Source: CALNBC01 sp050945915 (GTDB taxonomy: Bacteria > Bacillota > Clostridia > Christensenellales > CALWSW01). From it: DNA of 6,192 nucleotides. Made by a program: the position numbers and the translations under genes. Within the stretch, counting starts at the first letter, position 1. Each line of letters opens with the position of its first letter. Under the pieces are notes generated by a model, which was given only the letters and a program-made list of their open reading frames with translations, made no database searches and was not told the DNA's origin. Below are positions 1 to 5,919 of the stretch, one piece after another. The DNA lies in NCBI GenBank assembly GCA_050945915.1, contig JBMNTV010000084.1:1-6192 (forward strand). The letters run 5' to 3'.

Positions 1-835
1 TCATATGTGCCCCGCCCACAGGCTGGACACCATCGGAACGATCAAAGAAGGGTTGGCAAACGGGACGAGGCTTATCGTAGTCAGCACCTCTCTGATCGAG
101 TTCGGGGTGGACCTTTCCTTTGACTGCGTCGTGCGGTCTTTGGCGGGCGTTCCGTCCATCGCCCAGGTGGCCGGCAGGTGCAACCGGCACGGGAAGTACC
201 CGAGCAAGCGGGTGTTCATCGTCGAATATGCAAAGGAGCGGCTGAGCGCCCTGCGGGAGATTGAAATCGGCCGGGACATCACAAATTTCCTTCTGCGCTA
301 TCTCAAGCATCATCAGCGCGCCGACACCGACCTGCTCTCGCCGGATGTCATCTCCAAATACTACGCGAGCTTTTTCAAACGATGCGAACCGTATATGTGT
401 TACAAGGCGGAAACCGGCGTATCCAATTTCACCACGCTGATCGAGCTTTTGGGAAGCAACCAGACGGCGCGGGGGTATTCAAAGCGGGCGCTGGACGACG
501 CCCTTCTGATGCAATCCTTCGAAACCGCAAACAGACAGTTTCGGGTGATCGAGGACGGTACCGTGGGCATTCTCGTCCCTTATGGCGATGGAAAGCGCAT
601 CATCGAAGAACTCGGCGCGCTGAACTTCGACATCGGCGGGGCGAAGCGCCTTTTGCGGGAAGCGCAGAGGTTCACCGTCAACGTGTTTGAAAACAAGCTC
701 AGGGAACTTTTTTCAAAAAAATGCATCCATCGACTGGAGAAAGCAGGGGTGATCGCGCTGAAGGAAGGATTCTACGACCCAAGGACAGGCGTTTTTGGCG
801 ATGCCGTCCTCGACCCGGATCGCTACATGATTTAG
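1..835 (+). CDS. cas3: Cas3 helicase-nuclease, type I-C, C-terminal part only (5' end outside window)
   Basis: This is the 3' portion of Cas3, the ATP-dependent helicase and HD nuclease recruited by Cascade to unwind and degrade target DNA. The reading frame is open to the left edge, so the ATG at 5 is internal. Counting from that Met, residues 2-6 (CPAHR) and the following segment fit helicase domain 2. Residues 25-40 (VVSTSLIEFGVDLSFD) are the motif V region, and residues 54-61 (QVAGRCNR) are helicase motif VI with its arginine finger candidates R58 and R61. The remaining ~215 residues form the Cas3 C-terminal region. The HD domain and helicase motifs I-III lie upstream and cannot be checked here. 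The stop is TAG at 833-835, seven bases before the cas5c start, so the two are almost certainly one operon. What is seen is the motifs and synteny. The type I-C assignment rests on the downstream genes. Confidence 0.95.
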   Translation, partial: HMCPAHRLDTIGTIKEGLANGTRLIVVSTSLIEFGVDLSFDCVVRSLAGVPSIAQVAGRCNRHGKYPSKRVFIVEYAKERLSALREIEIGRDITNFLLRYLKHHQRADTDLLSPDVISKYYASFFKRCEPYMCYKAETGVSNFTTLIELLGSNQTARGYSKRALDDALLMQSFETANRQFRVIEDGTVGILVPYGDGKRIIEELGALNFDIGGAKRLLREAQRFTVNVFENKLRELFSKKCIHRLEKAGVIALKEGFYDPRTGVFGDAVLDPDRYMI

Positions 836-842
836 AAAGGCG

Positions 843-1571
843 GTGAGCCGTTTGCAACACAGAAACGAGATTGCTTTTTCCGTTTCCGGCAAGTGGGCGC
901 TTTTTTCGGACCCCTTGACCCGGGTGGGAGGGGAGAAGTACTCCTACCCCATCCCCACCTATCAGGCATTGAAGGGGATCGTGGAAAGCGTGTACTGGAA
1001 ACCCACTCTGATTTGGGTGATCGACGCGGTGCGGGTGATGAACCCCGTCCGCATGGAATCCAAGGGCGTGCGCCCCATCGGTTACGGCGGGGGGAACACC
1101 CTGTCCATCTACACCTATCTCAAGGACGTGGAGTACCAGGTGAAGGCGCATTTCGTCTGGAACGAGTGCCGGCCGGAACTGGCGGCGGACCGGAACGAAC
1201 ACAAGCACCACAACATCGCAAAGCGCATGGTGGAGCGCGGCGGCAGGAGGGACGTCTTTCTCGGTACCCGGGAATGCCAGGGGTACGTGCTGCCCTGCGC
1301 GTTCGGGGAAGGCGATGGCGCCTATGACGACACGCCGGAAACCTCCTTCGGGCTGATGTTCCACGGCTTCGACTATCCGGATGAAACGGGCAAAAACAAG
1401 CTGACGGCGCGGTTTTGGGAACCGGTGATGAAAAACGGCATCATCGAGTTTATCCGGCCTTCCGAATGCAGCATCCGGCGGGAAATCAGAGAGCAGTACC
1501 CGCTGGTATTCAAAGTGGGCGAGAACTTCAGCTTTGCAAAGGATGAGGAAGCGGAGGTTCAAGGACAATGA
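843..1571 (+). CDS. cas5c: Cas5c (Cas5d), type I-C crRNA-processing endoribonuclease and Cascade subunit
   Basis: In type I-C systems, which lack Cas6, Cas5c cuts the pre-crRNA at the 3' base of the repeat hairpin and then stays on the 11-nt 5' handle in Cascade. The protein has up to 242 residues, the usual size. Recognisable family segments are LFSDPLTRVGGEKYSYPIP (residues 20-38), YQALKGIVESVYWKPTLIW (40-58), YGGGNTLSIYTYLKDVEYQ (81-99) and FLGTRECQGYV. Y51, K121 and H122 have the same spacing as the catalytic Tyr/Lys/His known for the Bacillus halodurans enzyme (Y46, K116, H117), so it is probably active. The start is uncertain. GTG at 843 is the longest choice, but its GAAAGG lies only two bases upstream. 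TTG at 852 gives a protein beginning QHRNEIAFSV, closer to the usual N-terminus. The stop overlaps the cas8c start by four bases (ATGA), which points to translational coupling. Confidence 0.95.
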   Translation: MSRLQHRNEIAFSVSGKWALFSDPLTRVGGEKYSYPIPTYQALKGIVESVYWKPTLIWVIDAVRVMNPVRMESKGVRPIGYGGGNTLSIYTYLKDVEYQVKAHFVWNECRPELAADRNEHKHHNIAKRMVERGGRRDVFLGTRECQGYVLPCAFGEGDGAYDDTPETSFGLMFHGFDYPDETGKNKLTARFWEPVMKNGIIEFIRPSECSIRREIREQYPLVFKVGENFSFAKDEEAEVQGQ

Positions 1572-3559
1572 GCTGGATTGGCAGATTATATGAAACGTAT
1601 GAAAACTGCGCGGCGTTTGTCGGAAAACTGCCGTCGATGGACCAAGGCGACAAAAAGGCGCCCATGCCCCTGTTGCCCGTCGCCCACACGACCCAGGAGG
1701 CGGCCATCGAGGTCACCGTCAATTCGCATGGCGAATTTGTGGATGCCAAGGCCATCGAAAACAAGGCGGACAGGATGACGGTGATCCAGTGTACGGAAGA
1801 GTCCGCAGGCAGAGCGGGTAGTAAAATCGCCCCACACCCTCTACATGAGAAACTGGAGTACGTCGCCGGGGATTTTGATGAGTATTTCGATTCAAAAGGC
1901 GGTTGCCGCAGCCGGTATGAAGCGTATCTCGCCAATCTGGAAAAGTGGTGCGCTTCGGAGTTCTCGGAAAGAAGGGTGTGCGCGGTCCTTCATTACCTCA
2001 AAAAGGGCACCCTCGTCGCCGACCTTGTGAAAAAGGGGCTCTTTTTCCCGGACGAAAGCGGAAAGATCCCCGAAAAAGTCAAAGAGAAGGACAAGCCCCC
2101 CGCCTATCGTGCGGTGGCGGGGGATGTTTCCGGTGCGCTGGTGCGCTTCAAGGTGGAGGATTACGAGGATTTGGAAAGCATCCAGGAGTTTTGGAAAGAC
2201 CCCGACATTCAGCAAAAGTACATTCAATGGTACCTGAGCACCCAGACGGAGGTTGACCTTTGCTACGCCACCGGAAGGCGCATCCCCAGCGCGGACAACA
2301 ACCCCTCCAAAATCAGACACAAGGGAGACAAGGCAAAGCTGATCTCCGGGAATGACAAGTCCAATTTCACCTTCCGGGGAAGGTTCAAAACGGCGGCGCA
2401 AGCCGCGCGCATCGGATACGAGACCACCCAAAAGGCCCACAACGCCCTGAAATGGCTGATCGACAAACAAGGGTACCGAAACGGGGATGCCGTCTGCCTT
2501 TCTTGGGGCACAAGGGGAGAGGAACTTCCAACCCTGGGCCCTTCCGGCAGCGACTGCCTGGGCGGGGAGCGGCTGGCCGCGGTGCTCCGGGAGGATTTCG
2601 CCAAGAACCTCAGGTACAGCCTGCGGGGCTGGTATCAAGACTTGAGCGACCATGCGGGGGTTTCCATCATCTGCCTGGATTCCGCGACGGAAGGAAGAAT
2701 GTCCATCACCTATTACCGGGAGATGAGCGGAACGGAGTACCTGGACCGCATCGCCTTCTGGTACGGCACCTGCGTTTGGCCCATGTGGTTCAAAAAGGAC
2801 TGGAAGGACCCGAAAAGCGAGTCCATCGAGGTGCTCTCCGCCCCTTCCTTGAATGACATCTTCGTCGCCGCCTTCGGCGAAAACGCCGGGGACAAGTTCA
2901 AAAAATCCGTGTTCCAGCGGCTGTTGCCCTGCATCGCGGACGGCGCGCGGATTCCGCCGGACATTGTCAAGAATCTTCTGATCCGGGCAAGCAAGCCCTT
3001 CGCGGTGCCGGAACGGCAACTGCGGGTGGCCTGCGCAGTGATTCGCAAATACCTGAACGACAAATATAACCCCGGCGTATACACCGTCGACGCATATAAG
3101 GAGGTTTTCACCGTGAATCTGAACGAAAAGCAGGACGAGCGGTCCTATCTGTTCGGCCGGATGTGGGCCTATTACCACTACATGGAGCAGCTGGTCTTGT
3201 GGCGCATGAAGGACAAGCGGGACACCAACGCCCTCCGCCTCCGGTCCCGCTTCCGTACCCATCCCGCCAGCACAGCGGGCATCCTGGACGATAAGCTGCT
3301 CCCGTACCTTCGCCGCGGAAATCTGGTGAACAGCGATCTCATGGCGGAACTTGGCGCCATCGCCATCCGCCTGAAAGGTCAGGGCGAAGGCGGAACGCGC
3401 GGCGATTTTACCGACGAGCCGCTGAATGAGTGCTTTGTGCTGGGATACATGAGCCAGCTGGATGAACTGAACAAGCGGTACAGGAAGAAGAACAACGGGC
3501 ACAGCCCGGATACGGAAGATGAACCCATTTCGAACGAATACGAGGAGAACAACGAATGA
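1568..3559 (+). CDS. cas8c: Cas8c (Csd1), type I-C Cascade large subunit
   Basis: Cas8c is the large subunit of type I-C Cascade. It recognises the PAM, helps open the target and positions Cas3. At 663 residues it is at or slightly above the usual Csd1 length. Family landmarks are the N-terminus MSWIGRLYETYE, the segment CYATGRRIPSADNNPSKIR from about residue 232, and KLISGNDKSNFTFRGRF followed by YETTQKAHNALKWLI at about 257-300. A further segment, SGTEYLDRIAFWYGTCVWP, lies near residue 385-405. The start ATG at 1568 has GGAGG at 1553-1557 and overlaps the cas5c stop (ATGA). The last 148 residues carry an internal, strongly marked translation start and probably double as the separate small subunit Cas11c. 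The gene ends in an ATGA overlap with cas7c. No frameshift or internal stop is seen, so it should be functional. Confidence 0.96.
   Translation: MSWIGRLYETYENCAAFVGKLPSMDQGDKKAPMPLLPVAHTTQEAAIEVTVNSHGEFVDAKAIENKADRMTVIQCTEESAGRAGSKIAPHPLHEKLEYVAGDFDEYFDSKGGCRSRYEAYLANLEKWCASEFSERRVCAVLHYLKKGTLVADLVKKGLFFPDESGKIPEKVKEKDKPPAYRAVAGDVSGALVRFKVEDYEDLESIQEFWKDPDIQQKYIQWYLSTQTEVDLCYATGRRIPSADNNPSKIRHKGDKAKLISGNDKSNFTFRGRFKTAAQAARIGYETTQKAHNALKWLIDKQGYRNGDAVCLSWGTRGEELPTLGPSGSDCLGGERLAAVLREDFAKNLRYSLRGWYQDLSDHAGVSIICLDSATEGRMSITYYREMSGTEYLDRIAFWYGTCVWPMWFKKDWKDPKSESIEVLSAPSLNDIFVAAFGENAGDKFKKSVFQRLLPCIADGARIPPDIVKNLLIRASKPFAVPERQLRVACAVIRKYLNDKYNPGVYTVDAYKEVFTVNLNEKQDERSYLFGRMWAYYHYMEQLVLWRMKDKRDTNALRLRSRFRTHPASTAGILDDKLLPYLRRGNLVNSDLMAELGAIAIRLKGQGEGGTRGDFTDEPLNECFVLGYMSQLDELNKRYRKKNNGHSPDTEDEPISNEYEENNE
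3098..3104 (+). promoter_or_regulatory. Internal Shine-Dalgarno site for Cas11c inside cas8c
   Basis: AAGGAGG, a near-perfect match to the 16S anti-Shine-Dalgarno complement, lies inside the cas8c coding region eight bases before an in-frame GTG at 3113. It is at least as strong as the sites in front of the annotated genes (GGAGG for cas8c and cas1, GAGGAG for cas7c). Its position matches the family-known internal start of the small subunit, so it is unlikely to be chance. Confidence 0.82.
3113..3559 (+). CDS. cas11c: Cas11c, type I-C Cascade small subunit made from an internal start in cas8c
   Basis: In type I-C systems the small subunit is known to be translated from within the cas8c gene and to line the belly of Cascade, binding the non-target strand. 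Here GTG at 3113 is codon 516 of cas8c, in frame, and preceded at eight bases by AAGGAGG. The product would be 148 residues beginning (M)NLNEKQDERSYLFGRM. The YLFGRMWAYYHYMEQ segment fits the YxLGRLFA-type opening of described Cas11c proteins. The rest looks helical and ends in a charged, low-complexity tail (NNGHSPDTEDEPISNEYEENNE, split here as residues ~127-148). At 148 residues it is somewhat longer than the roughly 120-130 residues I recall for characterised examples, mainly because of that tail. The frame and the ribosome site are seen. Production as a separate protein is inferred from the family. Confidence 0.8.
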   Translation: MNLNEKQDERSYLFGRMWAYYHYMEQLVLWRMKDKRDTNALRLRSRFRTHPASTAGILDDKLLPYLRRGNLVNSDLMAELGAIAIRLKGQGEGGTRGDFTDEPLNECFVLGYMSQLDELNKRYRKKNNGHSPDTEDEPISNEYEENNE

Positions 3560-4401
3560 GCGCCCTTTCCAAAAAAATTGACTTTACGGTGATTTTCACG
3601 GTCAAAAACGCCAACCCCAACGGCGATCCATTGAACGGCAACCGCCCCAGGGAGACCAGCGACGGATTTGGCGAGGTCAGCGACGTGTGCATCAAGCGCA
3701 AGCTGAGAAACAGATTGCAGGACATGGGCGAGCGCATCTTCGTCCAGTCCGACGACCGGTGCGACGACGGGTTTGACAGCCTGCGCGCCAGGGCGCAAGG
3801 GCAACAGGAACTGTGGGGAGGCGACAGAACGGCCTATCAGACCCGGGCCTGCAAGCTGTGGTACGACGTGCGGGCGTTTGGCCAGGTCTTTGCCTTTAGC
3901 GGGGGCGGAACCGGCGACGGCGTGTCCGTCGGTGTGCGCGGCCCGGTCTCCATCCACCCGGCCATCAGCGCGAATCCTATAGAGATCGAGAGCATCCAGA
4001 TCACCAAGAGCGTCAACAGCGAGTCGGGAGACAAGCGTTCTTCCGACACCATGGGCACCAAGCACAGGATCGGCTTTGGCGTTTACCGCTTCAACGGCAG
4101 CATCAACTGCCAGCTGGCGGAAAAGACGGGTTTTTCGGACGAAGACGCGCAAAAACTCAAGCAGGCCCTCATCACCCTGTTTGAAAACGACGCTTCCTCC
4201 GCCCGCCCCGAGGGCAGCATGGAAGTGCGCAGGGTCATCTGGTGGGAACACAGCTGCAAATCCGGGGATTATCCTTCCGCAAAGGTGCACCGTTCGGTCC
4301 GGCTGGTTCCCAAATCCAAAAACCCCGCCAGCTTTGAGGAGTACGACATCGTTATCGATCCTTTAGAGGGGCTTACTCCCGATGTGTGGGAGGGGCAGTG
4401 A
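3556..4401 (+). CDS. cas7c: Cas7c (Csd2), type I-C Cascade backbone subunit
   Basis: Cas7c polymerises along the crRNA spacer to form the Cascade backbone. The 281-residue length is typical of Csd2. The N-terminal block is diagnostic: DFTVIFTVKNANPNGDPLNG (residues 9-28), then RPRETSDGFGEVSDVCIKRKLRN. Other family segments are YDVRAFGQVFAF (about 103-114), the glycine-rich SVGVRGPVSIHPA, SIQITKSVN, MGTKHRIGFGVYRF and VRRVIWWEHS near the C-terminus. The start ATG at 3556 overlaps the cas8c stop as ATGA, with GAGGAG at 3542-3547 at normal spacing. Translational coupling would help keep the subunits in proportion, although Cas7c is needed in several copies per complex. The 3' end overlaps cas4 by 20 bases. 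No defect is visible. Confidence 0.96.
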   Translation: MSALSKKIDFTVIFTVKNANPNGDPLNGNRPRETSDGFGEVSDVCIKRKLRNRLQDMGERIFVQSDDRCDDGFDSLRARAQGQQELWGGDRTAYQTRACKLWYDVRAFGQVFAFSGGGTGDGVSVGVRGPVSIHPAISANPIEIESIQITKSVNSESGDKRSSDTMGTKHRIGFGVYRFNGSINCQLAEKTGFSDEDAQKLKQALITLFENDASSARPEGSMEVRRVIWWEHSCKSGDYPSAKVHRSVRLVPKSKNPASFEEYDIVIDPLEGLTPDVWEGQ

Positions 4402-5059
4402 GGACGAGCCCCACGTCGTCCTGAACTTGTCCGGAATCCAGAAATACGCCTTTTGCCCCCGCCAGTGGGCGCTGATGACCCTGGAAGACCGGTGGGAGGA
4501 CAATCTGCACACGGTGCTGGGCAGCCAGTTCCACGAAAACGCCCATGCGGGGATCCGGGCGGAAGAGCGGGGAAAAACCCTCACCGTTCGACGGCTCTCG
4601 GTATGTTCCCGGGAACTGGGGATTGCCGGCGTGTGCGACGTCGTGGAATTCGTTGAGGATCCCAAGGGCGTCTCGATTTTCGGGAGGGACGGGCGATTCA
4701 ACCCGGTTCCTGTGGAGTACAAAAAGGGCAAAGGTCTTTTCAAAGAGGCGGACAGCCTGCAGCTTTGCGCCCAAGGCTTGTGTCTTGAGGAAATGCTCTG
4801 CTGCAGGATCGATGAAGCCTTCGTCTATTATGGCGAACCCAAGCGCCGGGCTGCCGTTGCCCTGGATGACGTGCTTCGCCAGAAGGTCCTTGCCTGCATC
4901 AAGGGGATGCGCGCGATTCTTGCGAGCAAGAGCATTCCCAAACCCGCGAAGAAGAGGGGCTGCGGCGGGTGCTCCCTTGCGGCAGTCTGTCTTCCAGAGC
5001 TACAGGACAAAAGCGCTGAATACATTTTTTCGCACATTGGGGAGGCTGGCGATGCGTAG
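4382..5059 (+). CDS. cas4: Cas4, type I-C adaptation nuclease (RecB-like, iron-sulfur)
   Basis: Cas4 is a PD-(D/E)XK nuclease that works with Cas1-Cas2 to trim prespacers and select those next to a correct PAM. The 225-residue protein has all expected elements. The cluster cysteines are C25 (in YAFCPRQWAL) and C194, C197 and C203 (CGGCSLAAVC). The nuclease core shows H51 in QFHENAH, D86 in GVCDVVEF, E112 and K114 in VEYKKGK, and a Q-containing helix at 126-137 (LQLCAQGLCLEE). It therefore looks catalytically intact. The start at 4382 lies 20 bases inside cas7c, with AGAGGGG at 4365-4371. The 3' end overlaps the cas1 start by eight bases (ATGCGTAG). Because its partner Cas1 is truncated and Cas2 is missing nearby, its adaptation role is probably lost unless those proteins come from elsewhere. 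Confidence 0.94.
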   Translation: MCGRGSEDEPHVVLNLSGIQKYAFCPRQWALMTLEDRWEDNLHTVLGSQFHENAHAGIRAEERGKTLTVRRLSVCSRELGIAGVCDVVEFVEDPKGVSIFGRDGRFNPVPVEYKKGKGLFKEADSLQLCAQGLCLEEMLCCRIDEAFVYYGEPKRRAAVALDDVLRQKVLACIKGMRAILASKSIPKPAKKRGCGGCSLAAVCLPELQDKSAEYIFSHIGEAGDA

Positions 5060-5849
5060 GCTCTGCAACACGCTGTATGTGACCGCAAAGGACGCTTACC
5101 TCGGGCTGGATGGTGAAAACCTGGTCGTCATCCTGGACGGCGAGTTTGCCGCCAGAAGGCCGCTGCACAACATCGAGGGCATTGTCGCGTTCAATTATGC
5201 GGGCGCCAGCCCCGCCCTTGTGGGGGAATGCATGCAAAGAAACATCGCGATCAGCTACATCAGCCCAAACGGGCGGTTTTTGGGCAGGGTGACGGGACCG
5301 GAACAGGGCAGCATCCTGACCAGGAAAGCCCAGTACAGAATCAGCGACGACCCGGACAAAAGCGCAAAGATCGCCAGAAACATGGTGGCGGGCAAGATTT
5401 TCAACTGCCGCGGGCTGATCGACAGGGCAAGGAGGGATCACGCCCTTCGCGTTGATGTCGAAAAGCTTTGCCGTGCTTCGAAGTTTCTGAAAAACGCCGC
5501 AAAAAAGGTGGTAGCGACGGACGAGCTGAACAGCGTCCGCGGGCGGGAGGGCGAGGCTGCCAACGTTTACTTTTCCACCTTAAACGAACTGATCCTTTCG
5601 GACGAAGAGGGCTTTCGCTTCAAAGGCCGCAGCAAAAGACCGCCGCTGGATCGAGTGAATGCCCTGCTCTCCTTTTGCTACGCGCTACTTGCCCACGAAT
5701 GCGGCGCAGCGCTGTATGCTGCCGGGCTGGACCCTTACGCCGGTTTTTTGCACAGGGACAGGCCGGGCCGGATGTCCCTTGCCTTGGATATCATGGAGGA
5801 GTTACGACCCGTTTTGGCGGATCGCTTTGTGCGCGGGAGCGTGGATTGA
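5052..5849 (+). CDS. cas1: Cas1 integrase, C-terminally truncated by fusion to the CRISPR array (probable pseudogene)
   Basis: Cas1 normally integrates new spacers as a Cas1-Cas2 complex. This frame begins at ATG 5052 with GGAGG at 5041-5045 and follows the type I-C Cas1 family from MRRLCNTLYVTAKDAYLGL onward. The known metal-ligand positions survive: E166 in RGREGEAANVYF, H234 in GFLHRDRPGR, and D246/E249 in SLALDIMEELRP. After RPVLADRFV (residue 260) homology stops abruptly. The last five residues, RGSVD, and the TGA at 5847-5849 are encoded by a CRISPR repeat. The product is 265 residues against about 340 for full-length type I-C Cas1, so roughly 75-80 C-terminal residues are gone. No cas2 follows. 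The missing part forms helices of the catalytic lobe, so the protein is probably unstable or inactive, which is an inference. It overlaps cas4 by eight bases and is co-transcribed. Confidence 0.93.
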   Translation: MRRLCNTLYVTAKDAYLGLDGENLVVILDGEFAARRPLHNIEGIVAFNYAGASPALVGECMQRNIAISYISPNGRFLGRVTGPEQGSILTRKAQYRISDDPDKSAKIARNMVAGKIFNCRGLIDRARRDHALRVDVEKLCRASKFLKNAAKKVVATDELNSVRGREGEAANVYFSTLNELILSDEEGFRFKGRSKRPPLDRVNALLSFCYALLAHECGAALYAAGLDPYAGFLHRDRPGRMSLALDIMEELRPVLADRFVRGSVD

Positions 5850-5852
5850 AAT
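5821..5852 (+). repeat. First CRISPR repeat, chimeric (5' part from cas1)
   Basis: Bases 5832-5852 match the repeat exactly. Bases 5821-5831 are cas1 codons and differ from the repeat at position 1 and at five consecutive bases (5827-5831, TTGTG instead of CCCCC), while TCGCT at 5822-5826 matches. The RNA could still form a weaker hairpin: four Watson-Crick pairs (5823-5826 with 5838-5841) plus two U-G wobbles (5827 with 5837, 5828 with 5836) and a seven-base loop. The 11-base handle segment 5842-5852 is intact. It also carries the cas1 stop codon at 5847-5849. Confidence 0.85.
5831..5832. other. Deletion junction joining cas1 to a CRISPR repeat
   Basis: Up to base 5831 (codon GTG, V260) the sequence is cas1. 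From 5832 (CGCGGGAGCG) it is identical to the 3' 21 bases of the downstream repeats. The standard type I-C order places the end of cas1, cas2 and the leader between these two points, and none of it is present. A short match, TCGCT, occurs at the same distance upstream of the junction in cas1 (5822-5826) as in the repeat and may have helped pairing. The inference is a single deletion or recombination event. An assembly error is the main alternative. Confidence 0.8.
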
Positions 5853-5886
5853 CGCAGCGGGCACGACCAGCCCATGCCGCTGGCAC

Positions 5887-5919
5887 GTCGCTCCCCCCCG
5901 CGGGAGCGTGGATTGAAAT
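5887..5919 (+). repeat. Second CRISPR repeat, 33-base variant with one extra C
   Basis: This copy has seven Cs after GTCGCT where the other four complete copies have six, making it 33 bases. The extra base falls in the C run and would enlarge the hairpin loop from five to six bases without touching the stem or handle. It may be a replication slip or a sequencing length error in a homopolymer. Confidence 0.85.

Noticed and set aside
699..1568. Minus-strand open frame opposite cas5c
   Set aside because: Shadow of Cas5c, with no ribosome site or recognisable motifs.
1892..3502. Long (536 codons) open frame on the minus strand opposite cas8c
   Set aside because: It is antisense to a clearly recognised Cas8c, has no family features and an unnatural composition rich in Val, Gly, Pro and His. 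Long antisense frames are common in GC-rich genes.
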